Assembly: GCF_001192835.1 (NCBI RefSeq)
Contig: NZ_DF968182.1
Coordinates: 2,201,045 to 2,265,044 of the forward strand
Source of the DNA: Lentimicrobium saccharophilum
Lineage (GTDB): Bacteria; Bacteroidota; Bacteroidia; Bacteroidales; Lentimicrobiaceae
Length of the DNA stretch: 64,000 nucleotides
Reading direction: 5' to 3'
Position numbers and translations under genes: made by a program
Notes under the pieces: model-generated
What the model was told of the DNA's origin: nothing
What the model saw: only the letters and a program-made list of their open reading frames with translations
Database searches by the model: none
Shown: in pieces, positions 38,326-47,246 of the stretch
Numbering within the stretch: position 1 is the stretch's first letter
Layout: every line of letters begins with the position of its first letter

Positions 38326-39120
38326 ATGGAAACAGCAATCAACATATCCCCGGAAACTGAAAAGATCACAAGTGCAGCCTGCGGCTGCGGGTCCGGCGGT
38401 TGCGGATGTCATTCGGGACCGGCAGAGCTACCTGATACAGATACCGATGTTCCGGCCAGATTTCAGGTAATTCAGCAGGGTGACCGCATCGTGGAGTTCG
38501 GGTCGGGCACCGGCAATGATGCAATCATCATGGCCCGCCTCACAGGCATCAGCGGCAAAGTAACCGGCATTGACCACTCGCCCGAAAACATCAGGGCAGC
38601 CCAGCGCCTGCTCGATCAATCGGGTGTCAACAATGTGGAATTCAGGTATGGAAACATTGAGGATGCCCCGGTTGCCGATGAAACAGCCGATATTATTTAT
38701 GCCACCTGCGTGTTCAATCTTCAGCAGAACAGGCAACGTGTCGCTGATGAAATGTACCGCATTGTAAAGCACAATGGGGTTGTTTGCGTTTCAGACTTTG
38801 TGATCCTTGAAGAGATCCCCGGGGGGCTGAGACAAGAAGCATCCGCTTATGCCGGATGCATTTCAGGGACGGAAAAAGTGGATATTTTTATGAATTACTT
38901 CCGGAAAACCGGATTCACAGAAGGCGGTATTGTGGAAGTGAACAAAGTGCGGCTGCCCGGCGAGATGCTCGCGAAATACCTGAGCCCGGAGGAAATTGAT
39001 GCGTACAACGATCTCGACAGCGACAAGGGTATTTTCAGTGTGGTACTGGTCGTTGAAAAACCCGAAACCTGCACCCCCGAAACCTGCTGCCATAACCCGG
39101 ATAAGCATAAAAACAATTAA
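38326..39120 (+). CDS. ArsM-like SAM-dependent methyltransferase with Cys-rich ends
   Basis: A 264-residue class I methyltransferase from the ATG at 38326. The SAM-binding motif is VEFGSGTGNDA (about 56-66) and GIDHSPENI (81-89). Cys128 in ATCVFNL and Cys178 in AGCISG sit in the positions of the substrate cysteines of arsenite methyltransferases, which add methyl groups to As(III). Unusually, both termini are cysteine-rich: CGCGSGGCGCHSG (residues 19-31) and CTPETCCHNPDKH at the end, suggesting metal binding. No ArsR regulator or arsenic pump lies nearby. The ArsM family fits best; methylation of another metalloid is possible. Confidence 0.82.
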   Translation: METAINISPETEKITSAACGCGSGGCGCHSGPAELPDTDTDVPARFQVIQQGDRIVEFGSGTGNDAIIMARLTGISGKVTGIDHSPENIRAAQRLLDQSGVNNVEFRYGNIEDAPVADETADIIYATCVFNLQQNRQRVADEMYRIVKHNGVVCVSDFVILEEIPGGLRQEASAYAGCISGTEKVDIFMNYFRKTGFTEGGIVEVNKVRLPGEMLAKYLSPEEIDAYNDLDSDKGIFSVVLVVEKPETCTPETCCHNPDKHKNN

Positions 39121-39281
39121 GCCCCTTTAATGCGGCCGCTCTGTTGACGAGGACCAGCAAATTCAGAAGACCTGACAAGCCGGACTATTCAATTCGCTGG
39201 CGCTGGCGTCCCCGCCCGTGCCTGTCCCACCCGCCCACTGTAGCGGGAACTCTGTCTGCATCTTATCAAACACTAAAAAAG

Positions 39282-39318
39282 ATGACCTGACAAGTCGTTT
39301 GAAGACTTGTCAGGTCAT
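39282..39318. repeat. Perfect 15-bp-arm hairpin of a dispersed family
   Basis: ATGACCTGACAAGTC (39282-39296) is the exact reverse complement of 39304-39318, with a 7-base loop. It lies between the convergent arsM-like and dsbD genes, so it could terminate transcription in both directions. The same core (CCTGACAAGT / ACTTGTCAGG) recurs near 60.6, 60.96, 61.28 and 63.66 kb. Confidence 0.8.
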
Positions 39319-39360
39319 TATACCTGTTGGCGCGCGTGCCCTGCCCGTGCCTGTCCGCAG

Positions 39361-41451
39361 CTACTGCCGGGCCTTAAATTCCGTCAGGCCGGCATCAAGA
39401 AACGTCAGGAAGTTTTCCACATCGAGATCGTAAGCTTTCGGAGGAACCAGGGTGTTTCCTTTGGTGTCGAGCAGCACATAGTAAGGCTGGGCATTTACAT
39501 TGAACCGGCTGATCTGGAAATCGGCGTATTTCTTGCCGATGGTTTTCTTTACCTTTCCGTCGTAGGTCGATGTAATCCATTCCGATTCAGGAAGCTGGGT
39601 TTTGTCATCCACGTAAAGTGCCACAATGACAAATTCTTCGCGCAGCTTTTTCAGCACCCTGGGATCAGACCATACCCTGGCTTCCATTTCGCGGCAGTTT
39701 ACACAGCCGTGACCGGTAAAGTCGATGAACACGGGTTTATTCTGCTGTGCGGCACAGGTGAGACCCTGTTCGTAATCGAAATAGCCCTCGAGGCCGTGCG
39801 GCAGGTGCAGCAGCTCGCCGTGTTTAGGCTTATCGCAAAGCCCCGTTGGCTTTTCCGATGCCATTCCTCCTCCACCTCCGAACACCTGTACATTGTCCCT
39901 GACAATCTTGTTCAGGTCAAAATCGTGGGTGGACTGCGGCGGAAGATAGCCAGACAAAGCCTGAAGCGGCGCACCAAACATTCCCGGAATCATGTAAAGC
40001 ACAAAGGTAAAAGTGATGATGGCCAGTGAAAGGCGCGGCACGCTGATAAATTTCAGGTCATTATCGTGAGAGAATTTAAGTTTGCCCAGCAAATAGAAGC
40101 CCATCAGGGTAAAGATCACAATCCAGAAGGCAAGATAAACTTCGCGGTCGAGGATGCCCCAGTGGTAGGTTTGGTCGGCAATGCTCAGGAACTTAAGGCC
40201 AAGGGCGAGTTCGATAAATCCCAGGATTACCTTCACCGAGTTCAGCCATCCGCCGGATTTGGGCATGTTGTTGAGCCAGCGCGGGAAGAAGGCGAACAGG
40301 GTAAATGGCAACGCAAAGGCCAGGGAGAATCCCAGCATGCCGATGATGGGCTCAAGCACCTGTCCGCTGGCAGATGCTACCAGGATAGCCCCCACAATGG
40401 GACCGGTGCAGGAGAATGAAACCAGCACCAGGGTGAATGCCATAAAGAAAGAACCGATGATCCCGCCCCGGTCGGCCTGTGAATCCGATTTATTGATCAG
40501 CCAGCTGGGAAGGGTAATCTCAAACATCCCAAGGAATGAAGCTGCAAAAAACATAAAGATCAGGAAGAACAGGATATTGGGCAGCCAGTGGGTACTGAGG
40601 AAGTTGGCAAAGTTGGCCCCCAGCGTAATGGCGACCACCGTTCCTATGACGGTGTAGATCAAAATAATGGAAAATCCGTAAGTCAGTGCCTGAAATTTCG
40701 CCTTGACCTTATCCTTTTCTTTCAGGAAGAAAGTCACCGTCATGGGTATCATGGGGAAAACGCAGGGCGTGAGGATGGCGGCAAGACCGGCAATAAAAGA
40801 AAAGAAGAAAAGTGCCCATAAGGATGAATGTTCCTCAAGGCCTCCTGCCTCATCCGGATTAATTTCACCGGTATCCTGCGCAGCAGTATCGGCAACGGCA
40901 GAGGCAACAACCGTATCAGCAGGCACTAAGGCAGCAGTATCAACGGCAATTACTGCAGGCGCTTCCGTTTTCTTTCCTGCATCCGGATTCCCTTTAACCC
41001 TGAATTCAAAATCAACCTCATCCGGCGGCAAACAGCGGCTGTCGTCGCAGCACATAAACTCCAAAAAGCCTTTGATCACAATATCCTTATCGGTCAGCAC
41101 CTCGATTTTCTGCGTAAAGACCGCTTTGTCGGCAAAATACTTCACCACCATATCAAAATTCTTGTCGAACTCCTCCTTGGCTTTCGGCTCTTTCACTTTT
41201 CCGATAACCTTATATCCGGGCCCGGGCTCAAAGGTGAAAGATGTAGGTACCGGCCCGTCGGGCGGAATGTCCTGTGAATAGAGGTGCCACGAAGGCTCAA
41301 TGGTAGCGGTGAATATCAGCTGTGCTTCGCTGTTGCTGATTTGTTTTGTAGTGAAACTCCACTTAACCGGTTTCAGCACCTGCGGAAATGCAGTAACCGA
41401 ACTGCCAAGGACAATCAGCAAAAGCAGGAGTAAATTCTGGAATTTTTTCAT
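39361..41451 (-). CDS. dsbD: DsbD-family thiol:disulfide interchange protein
   Basis: A 696-residue inner-membrane protein that passes electrons from cytosolic thioredoxin to periplasmic proteins. After a signal peptide (ending AFPQ) comes a DsbD-alpha-like domain (about 25-155, with the Cys pair around CCDDSRC), a linker, an eight-helix CcdA-like membrane domain (about 210-500; AILTPCVFPMIPMT, SFSCTGPIVGAIL) and a C-terminal thioredoxin domain with Cys583-x2-Cys586 in TGHGCVNCRE. The whole DsbD pathway is present in one chain. It starts 28 bp after tilS and is probably co-transcribed with it. Confidence 0.93.
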   Translation of the reverse strand: MKKFQNLLLLLLIVLGSSVTAFPQVLKPVKWSFTTKQISNSEAQLIFTATIEPSWHLYSQDIPPDGPVPTSFTFEPGPGYKVIGKVKEPKAKEEFDKNFDMVVKYFADKAVFTQKIEVLTDKDIVIKGFLEFMCCDDSRCLPPDEVDFEFRVKGNPDAGKKTEAPAVIAVDTAALVPADTVVASAVADTAAQDTGEINPDEAGGLEEHSSLWALFFFSFIAGLAAILTPCVFPMIPMTVTFFLKEKDKVKAKFQALTYGFSIILIYTVIGTVVAITLGANFANFLSTHWLPNILFFLIFMFFAASFLGMFEITLPSWLINKSDSQADRGGIIGSFFMAFTLVLVSFSCTGPIVGAILVASASGQVLEPIIGMLGFSLAFALPFTLFAFFPRWLNNMPKSGGWLNSVKVILGFIELALGLKFLSIADQTYHWGILDREVYLAFWIVIFTLMGFYLLGKLKFSHDNDLKFISVPRLSLAIITFTFVLYMIPGMFGAPLQALSGYLPPQSTHDFDLNKIVRDNVQVFGGGGGMASEKPTGLCDKPKHGELLHLPHGLEGYFDYEQGLTCAAQQNKPVFIDFTGHGCVNCREMEARVWSDPRVLKKLREEFVIVALYVDDKTQLPESEWITSTYDGKVKKTIGKKYADFQISRFNVNAQPYYVLLDTKGNTLVPPKAYDLDVENFLTFLDAGLTEFKARQ

Positions 41452-41479
41452 CGGAAGTTAATTGGTTTAAAGCTGAAAA

Positions 41480-42814
41480 TTAATCAAGTAGCTCAATGCG
41501 CAGCACATGTTCTGTACCCGGGTCAATCCTGAACCTGTTGCCGATACGGTGCCCGATCAGCCAGGCAATCTCATTGCCGGATATCAGCAGCCAGGCATTT
41601 TCCTTCTCAACGATGGAGAACTTATTATCTATAAAGTAATCGCTGAGCTTTTTATTGTTCGTCATGCCGTAAGGAACAAACGTATCGCCTTCCTTCCATT
41701 TTCTCAGCCTCAGCGGCCAATTAATCTTTCCGGCATCCAGCATGGCTACAGCGCCGCTCTTGCTGATGTTGAGATTTTCATCATTCCTTAATACTGAAAA
41801 TCTGAGCTGGACAGGCTTTTTGATTTCTGTGGTCCCTTCTTCGATCAGCACTTCCCCGGCCGGCTGGCTGCCTGCAGGCCCCGATTCAGTGAGGATCAGC
41901 AGTTCCCTGTCTTTCAACAACCTGTGCGTTTGTGAGAAATACTGCTTTCCCGGTATATCCTGCAAACCCCTGACAATTTCATCGGTAACGCTCCGGTTGA
42001 AGCCGTAAGGCTGAAGCAGTTCAAACAGATAAACATCCGCAGGGCTTAGTTTCAGCAACTCACTGATTCTGAATGTAATGTTATCGGGATTTTCAACCAT
42101 TACCCTTTCGCGCACAACCGCCAGATAATTGTCGAGCAACTGCTCCGTTTCGCGCATGCGGTCGATGGTGAATGTAATGGTCTTCCTGAATTCAGGATTG
42201 ATCTCTCCGAGCAGCGGCATCAGGTCATGCCTGATTTTATTCCTGAGGTATTTGGAAGAGCGGTTCGAACTGTCTTCACGGAAGCCGATGGCTTCATCGC
42301 CGGCGAATTCTTCAATCTGCCTCCGGTAGGCGAACATCATCGGATGTACAATACCGCGCCGGTTTGCCAGGATGCCATGCAGACCGCTGATGCCTGTTCC
42401 GCGGAGGATATTGATAAAGAACGTTTCAATCTGATCATCAAGGTGATGGGCGGTGGCAACGGTTTTAAACCCCTCTGTGGCCAGCAGTTCATCAAACCAC
42501 TCGTAACGGAGCGTGCGGGCGGCCATCTGAACAGAGATTTTATTGAACCCTGCATATTCCCTCGTCTTGAAATGTTTCACGAAAAGTTTTACCCCATAAC
42601 TGTCGGCAATGGAGGCCACAAAACGTTCATCCTGATTCGACTCCGCTCCCCTCAGACCGAAATTGCAATGCGCTATGGCAAAATTATATCCGGCCCTGTG
42701 AAACAACTCGGCCATAACCATGGAATCCACCCCGCCGCTAATCGCCAGCAGAACAGGATCACCGGGCTCAAACAGACGGAAATCCGCAATATGTTGTCTG
42801 AACTGCTCTATCAT
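41480..42814 (-). CDS. tilS: tRNA(Ile)-lysidine synthetase
   Basis: TilS modifies C34 of tRNA-Ile2 to lysidine, so that the tRNA reads AUA as isoleucine; it is essential in most bacteria. The 444-residue protein from the ATG at 42814 has the PP-loop SGGVDS (residues 26-31), the conserved HHLDDQIETF segment, and the C-terminal TilS domains (LRLRKWKEGDTFVPYGM). The frame is open 23 codons further upstream, but MIEQF is the usual family N-terminus. The -7 box TATTTTTG ends only four bases before this ATG, so the transcript may be leaderless. Confidence 0.95.
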   Translation of the reverse strand: MIEQFRQHIADFRLFEPGDPVLLAISGGVDSMVMAELFHRAGYNFAIAHCNFGLRGAESNQDERFVASIADSYGVKLFVKHFKTREYAGFNKISVQMAARTLRYEWFDELLATEGFKTVATAHHLDDQIETFFINILRGTGISGLHGILANRRGIVHPMMFAYRRQIEEFAGDEAIGFREDSSNRSSKYLRNKIRHDLMPLLGEINPEFRKTITFTIDRMRETEQLLDNYLAVVRERVMVENPDNITFRISELLKLSPADVYLFELLQPYGFNRSVTDEIVRGLQDIPGKQYFSQTHRLLKDRELLILTESGPAGSQPAGEVLIEEGTTEIKKPVQLRFSVLRNDENLNISKSGAVAMLDAGKINWPLRLRKWKEGDTFVPYGMTNNKKLSDYFIDNKFSIVEKENAWLLISGNEIAWLIGHRIGNRFRIDPGTEHVLRIELLD

Positions 42815-42818
42815 GGTG

Positions 42819-42826
42819 CAAAAATA
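42819..42826 (-). promoter_or_regulatory. tilS promoter -7 box immediately before the start codon
   Basis: TATTTTTG on the minus strand is an exact TAnnTTTG match, four bases before the tilS ATG. Transcription would then start at or beside the ATG. Confidence 0.55.
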
Positions 42827-43130
42827 TAAAAAGTGGGGGATAGTAAAAATTTTACAATAGTAATCAGTCACATGCTTTAACATATTTTAGTATTTAAGTC
42901 TGACTACTAAAACTGAAATACAACTGTTTCATTTTCAATCCCGATCAACATTTTCTGCCATAGTCAACATTTCTTGACTCAGCCGGAACATGCATAGACC
43001 AACCATAGCAACCAACACCCCCATGGTTAGGGTTGCCGGATGCTGATACCCGCGAAATACTGAAATCCGAAAATTAAAATCTCAGGTATGATTTTTTAAA
43101 CAGATAAGAATAATTTCGATAACTATGATG
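42827..43130. other. Divergent intergenic region, tilS / esterase
   Basis: No gene is recognised. The region is AT-rich and holds only upstream promoter sequence. Confidence 0.45.
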
Positions 43131-43138
43131 TATCTTTG
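43131..43138 (+). promoter_or_regulatory. Esterase gene promoter -7 box
   Basis: TATCTTTG is an exact TAnnTTTG match. Transcription would start near 43145, favouring the ATG at 43163 over the one at 43145. Confidence 0.6.
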
Positions 43139-43162
43139 ATATAAATGACAAATTCCTTCCAC

Positions 43163-44485
43163 ATGAAAAAGCAAACCATAATCCTCGCGGTGCTGATTTT
43201 TGTGTTCTTTTTTCCCATTTTTTTAAAAGCACAGTTCATCAAGGTTGACACTGAATTTTACAGCAATGCCCTGAAAGAAACCCGTAAAGTCAGCATCTAT
43301 CTGCCTTATGATTACTTTCAGGAACAGGAGACCCATTACCCGGTCGTTTATTTCCTGCATGGTTGGGGAGGAAACCAGAACGCGCTGGATGATCATCAGA
43401 TGCTGATGAGTCAGCTGCTGCTAACCGGCCAGATACAACCCATGATCATTGTATGTGCCGACAACGGCTGCCAGCCTTTCGGCACAGGGGTATATGTAAA
43501 CTCGGTTATTACCGGCAATTTTGAGGATTTCACCATCGAGGATTTAATTCCCTGGATTGAAGAAAATTACAGGGTTATACCGCAGAAGGAAGCGAGGGGG
43601 GTGTTCGGTCAGTCGCTTGGCGGCTACGGCGCCTTCAGATTCGGCATCCTGCACAAGGATATGTTCAGGGCCATTTCATCCCATGCCGCACAGGTAAATT
43701 ACGACCTCTGGATGCCGGCCGTAAGACAGATGCTGATGTTCGAAAACAGCGGCCCTCCCTATTATTATGATTTTTACGGATTTTCAAATGATGTACCGTA
43801 TGGGCCAAATGGATTTTTCACCCGGAGTCTGTTTCTGGCTTCCAGTGGTTACTCCCCAGACCCCAACTCAAATCAAACCTATATTAATCCGCAGATCATC
43901 CAGTTCCCGTTTAATCAATATTGCCAGTTACTGGACTCTGTCTATGACAAATGGGAAGCTTTCAATATTCCCACCATGCTTTCAGGGCTGAGTCCGGCTG
44001 ACAGCGTCAGCATCCTTTACGGTTGCGGGTTGTATGATGAAACAATGGCCTATTACCCGAACTTTGCACTACAGGATACCCTGGATCACCTCAACCTCTC
44101 CTATGAATTCTTCTGGCATAAGGCCGGACACGTGATGCCGGATCCATACTTTGTCAGGTCGCTGGTTTTTATGGATTCCCTCCTGCTTGACTACAGTATT
44201 TATACGGAAAGTGACACTCCCGCCCGCGACATGCTCCGGATCGAAGCAATGCCGAATCCGTTTGCGGATTACCTCGATGTTCGTTTTGAGGCGGCCAACG
44301 CTCCCGAAGCCTTTATTGAAATCCTTGATCTCAAGGGCTTGGTCGTTCAGCAAATGCGTCAACAATTAAAAGAGACGGGCATTCATCATATCAGGTTAAA
44401 CACAAATGCCCTGAGCCCCGGCGTTTACTTTATCCGGGTCAGCAGCGGCAGGTGCACCGGTGTAAAAAAAGCAGTCAGATTATAG
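43163..44485 (+). CDS. Secreted putative esterase with type A T9SS sorting domain
   Basis: About 440 residues. A signal peptide (ending FLKAQ) leads into an esterase-D-like alpha/beta-hydrolase domain (about 25-345): VVYFLHGWGG (oxyanion strand), nucleophile Ser151 in GVFGQSLGGYGAF, and a C-terminal His in HKAGHVMPDPYF. A type A T9SS domain ends the protein (EAMPNPFADYLDVRF, LSPGVYFIRVSSG). The family includes feruloyl and acetylxylan esterases and S-formylglutathione hydrolases; secretion points to polysaccharide or ester breakdown outside the cell. The substrate is not certain. The gene is monocistronic. Confidence 0.88.
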   Translation: MKKQTIILAVLIFVFFFPIFLKAQFIKVDTEFYSNALKETRKVSIYLPYDYFQEQETHYPVVYFLHGWGGNQNALDDHQMLMSQLLLTGQIQPMIIVCADNGCQPFGTGVYVNSVITGNFEDFTIEDLIPWIEENYRVIPQKEARGVFGQSLGGYGAFRFGILHKDMFRAISSHAAQVNYDLWMPAVRQMLMFENSGPPYYYDFYGFSNDVPYGPNGFFTRSLFLASSGYSPDPNSNQTYINPQIIQFPFNQYCQLLDSVYDKWEAFNIPTMLSGLSPADSVSILYGCGLYDETMAYYPNFALQDTLDHLNLSYEFFWHKAGHVMPDPYFVRSLVFMDSLLLDYSIYTESDTPARDMLRIEAMPNPFADYLDVRFEAANAPEAFIEILDLKGLVVQQMRQQLKETGIHHIRLNTNALSPGVYFIRVSSGRCTGVKKAVRL

Positions 44486-44533
44486 ACCGGATTCCAAACA
44501 GAAAAAGTGAATCCGCAGGATCAAAAATTGTCA

Positions 44534-46447
44534 TCAGGATTCTGTCCTGTACCAGTTTTTCATGTTCGACCTGTTTATCTCATTCAGATGATTTTTGCCC
44601 TCCGGCGTATAGAGAAAATCGATGAGTGTGGCATATTTTTCGTTGATCCTCCCTCTCACCATCTTGAATGTGGAATTGATCATCAGGTTCTTTTCCGTAA
44701 AGGCTTCAGGTAAAACGGCAAAAGAGGCGGGCAGCCATCTTTCGGGAAACATACCGGCAAGCCTGCCATGCTTGAAGTAAGCGCCTACCTCGTGCTTCAG
44801 TAATTTCAGGGCATAATCTATCCCCTCATCCGATCCGGGCTCCAGTCCATGTTTTACCACCAGCCTGTTGATCTCCTGAATATTGGGCACAATCAATCCG
44901 ATAGTGTAAGCATTCTGATTGTTATGAAGCATACTCTGGTCTATCAGTTTTGAATTGTCGACCAGCGCCTCCTCAATGCCTTCAGGACTGTATTTCTCAC
45001 CATCGCTGCCGATAAGCAGGCTCTTGGACCTCCCCATAACCACCAGGTAATCATCTTCATCCATGTATCCCAGGTCGCCCGTAAACAACCATCCATCCCT
45101 GACCGTTTCAGCGGTTGCCTCAGGATTCTTCCAATAGCCTTTCATGACGTTGCCTCCCCTTATCACAATTTCACCGGGCTGGCCTTTGGGCAACTCATTG
45201 CCGTCGGGATCGCAGATTTTCAGTTCCAGCGGCCTTACAACTTTCCCCGAGGTTCCCAGCTTCAGATTGAGCAACGAATTGGAAGAAATCACCGGCGAGG
45301 CTTCCGACAGGCCGTAGCCCTGACAAACCGGAATACCAATGGCAAGGAAGAAACGCTGTAACTCAATATCCAGCAATGCCCCGCCACCGATAAAAAACTT
45401 CAGCTTACCCCCGAATCCTTCGCGCACCTTGCTGAAAAGGATTTTATCAAACAAACTTACAAGAGGTTTCAGGAAAAATCTCCACCCTTTGCCGCGGTTT
45501 ATACCGATGCCGTTATACGCGTAAGCTATCCGTAAGCCGGCATTAAACAGTGTAAGGGCTACCTTGCCTTTTGCAGCAATCCCCGCTTCGATACTTTTTC
45601 TGAAATTCTTTGAAATTGCCGGAACGCTCATCAGAAGGTCGGGCTTGATCTCTTTGATATTCAGCGGAATATTCTTGAGCGTTTCGTTTCCGGTCTTGCC
45701 AACCTGCAGCGAAGCAACCCCCGCTCCTTTGGCAATAAAGCAATAGAGGCAGGCCGTGTGGGCAAAGCAGTGATCCCATGGCAGAAAAGCCAGGGTTTTA
45801 TAGGTATCCGGAATATCCATCAGGGACAGGGACTGCATCACATTGTTCACATAATTTGAATGGGTGAGCATAATACCCTTTGGATCGGAGGTAGTACCTG
45901 AGGTATAGGTGATGTTGGCCAGGCTTTCGGGGGTAACCGTCCGCATGGCTTCAGCAAATTCATCGGCGTGGGTCTTAAGATATCCCTCCCCCAGCCGGCA
46001 AACATCATCAAAAAAGACATCCTTAGGATTGCCGGAGGACCCGGGATCCATTAATATTACCTGGTCCAGGTCGGGAAGGTTTCCGCGGATCGCGGTAATT
46101 TTGTCCAATTGCCCCGCAGACACAATGATTTTGCGCGCCCCGCTGTGATTAAGCCTGAATTCAGCTTCGGAAGGCGACAGCTTGATCGATAACGGTACAC
46201 TGCAACAACCTACATATAACAAACCAAGTTCCCCGATGATCCATGAATTCCTTCCTTCGGCAAGGATGGCAATACGATCGCCCGGTACCGCACCCAGACT
46301 CAGCAATCCGGCAGCGAAAGTGTAGATTTTGTCGCGCACCTGGCTGTAGGTAGCTTTGGTCCAGACGGCGCCCTGCTTCTCATAGAGATAGGTATTCTCA
46401 GGAAACCGCGAAACAGCAGATTCAAAAAGATCGATCAGCGTATGCAT
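44534..46447 (-). CDS. Long-chain fatty acid-CoA ligase (AMP-binding)
   Basis: A 637-residue acyl-CoA synthetase from the ATG at 46447, which activates fatty acids with ATP and CoA. Motifs are the P-loop ITYTSGTTSDPKG, the GYGLSEASPVIS segment, and DGWLFTGDLGYMDEDDYLVVMGRSK with the adenylate-binding Asp. The C-terminal domain holds a plausible catalytic lysine in INSTFKMVRGRI. The family normally feeds beta-oxidation or phospholipid synthesis. The longer frame upstream (to 46492) adds 15 residues with no support. It is a single gene, convergent with the esterase. Confidence 0.93.
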   Translation of the reverse strand: MHTLIDLFESAVSRFPENTYLYEKQGAVWTKATYSQVRDKIYTFAAGLLSLGAVPGDRIAILAEGRNSWIIGELGLLYVGCCSVPLSIKLSPSEAEFRLNHSGARKIIVSAGQLDKITAIRGNLPDLDQVILMDPGSSGNPKDVFFDDVCRLGEGYLKTHADEFAEAMRTVTPESLANITYTSGTTSDPKGIMLTHSNYVNNVMQSLSLMDIPDTYKTLAFLPWDHCFAHTACLYCFIAKGAGVASLQVGKTGNETLKNIPLNIKEIKPDLLMSVPAISKNFRKSIEAGIAAKGKVALTLFNAGLRIAYAYNGIGINRGKGWRFFLKPLVSLFDKILFSKVREGFGGKLKFFIGGGALLDIELQRFFLAIGIPVCQGYGLSEASPVISSNSLLNLKLGTSGKVVRPLELKICDPDGNELPKGQPGEIVIRGGNVMKGYWKNPEATAETVRDGWLFTGDLGYMDEDDYLVVMGRSKSLLIGSDGEKYSPEGIEEALVDNSKLIDQSMLHNNQNAYTIGLIVPNIQEINRLVVKHGLEPGSDEGIDYALKLLKHEVGAYFKHGRLAGMFPERWLPASFAVLPEAFTEKNLMINSTFKMVRGRINEKYATLIDFLYTPEGKNHLNEINRSNMKNWYRTES

Positions 46448-46652
46448 GGTTAATAAATTTTGGCGACGAAAATTAGCAAATAAAACATTCAAACAAAAAA
46501 ATATTTAGCAATGAACATAATTCAATACCGGTAAATACAAACAAATAAGGGGATTCCCCCTTGAAAGATAAGTCCGGGAAAAATTGCGCGCTCTTCCGGA
46601 TAATAAACCAGAATCTGAATTACTAAAAGAAGGATAGAAAAAACTATCTTTA

Positions 46653-46660
46653 TAAATTTG
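46653..46660 (+). promoter_or_regulatory. Promoter -7 box for the small lipoprotein
   Basis: TAAATTTG is an exact TAnnTTTG match, 80 bases before the ATG at 46741. The predicted leader is about 74 bases. Confidence 0.5.
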
Positions 46661-46740
46661 CAGCATAAAGACAGGATACGGCATACTATTTGAATTGCAT
46701 TCAGCATTTATACCAGGTCAAACAGCAAACCAACCTACTT

Positions 46741-47172
46741 ATGAAATCAGGAAAAATCAGCATCTGGGCATTATTCTTTCTTGTGGCTTTGGCTTTTACA
46801 TCCTGCGTGATTGACGAAGACACAGATCCGGATGGCGGTGATGTCAGGGATAAATTTACCGGTTCGTGGAGATTTACGGAAACCGAAGGGTTTAAGAGCG
46901 ACCTCGGCATCAGCTACACGGTCACCATTACCTACGACCCGGGAAATTCATCACAGGTGTTGCTCAGAAATTTCGCCAACGCGGGAGGCAATTATTCCGC
47001 CTATGGGATTGTAACCAGCAACCGCATTACGGTGCCGGCCCAGGAACTGGCGCCCGGATTTCTTGTCAGCGGCTCCGGAAGCTCGTCGGGACAGGATCTG
47101 ATGGACTGGGACTACACCATTGCTGCCGGAGGCGATCAGAATTACTATACCGCCACAGCCTCCAGACAATAA
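46741..47172 (+). CDS. Small lipoprotein of unknown function
   Basis: A 143-residue lipoprotein with signal ALAFTSCVIDED (lipobox TSC, Cys21). The body is acidic and rich in Ser, Gly and Thr and is probably all-beta (FTGSWRFTETEGF resembles the start of a lipocalin-like or calycin fold). No family could be named with confidence. It is isolated, in convergent orientation with the DUF4296 gene. Confidence 0.75.
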   Translation: MKSGKISIWALFFLVALAFTSCVIDEDTDPDGGDVRDKFTGSWRFTETEGFKSDLGISYTVTITYDPGNSSQVLLRNFANAGGNYSAYGIVTSNRITVPAQELAPGFLVSGSGSSSGQDLMDWDYTIAAGGDQNYYTATASRQ

Positions 47173-47246
47173 AAGCCGGAAGCCGGCATAAACAGCCGCA
47201 AACCTGGAATTTGCCGTAAATCAGGGGGAACAACAGGGCAAGCGGA

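Noticed and set aside
38326..39120. Arsenic resistance island
   Set aside because: Only the methyltransferase is present; no arsR, arsB, acr3 or arsC is seen around it.
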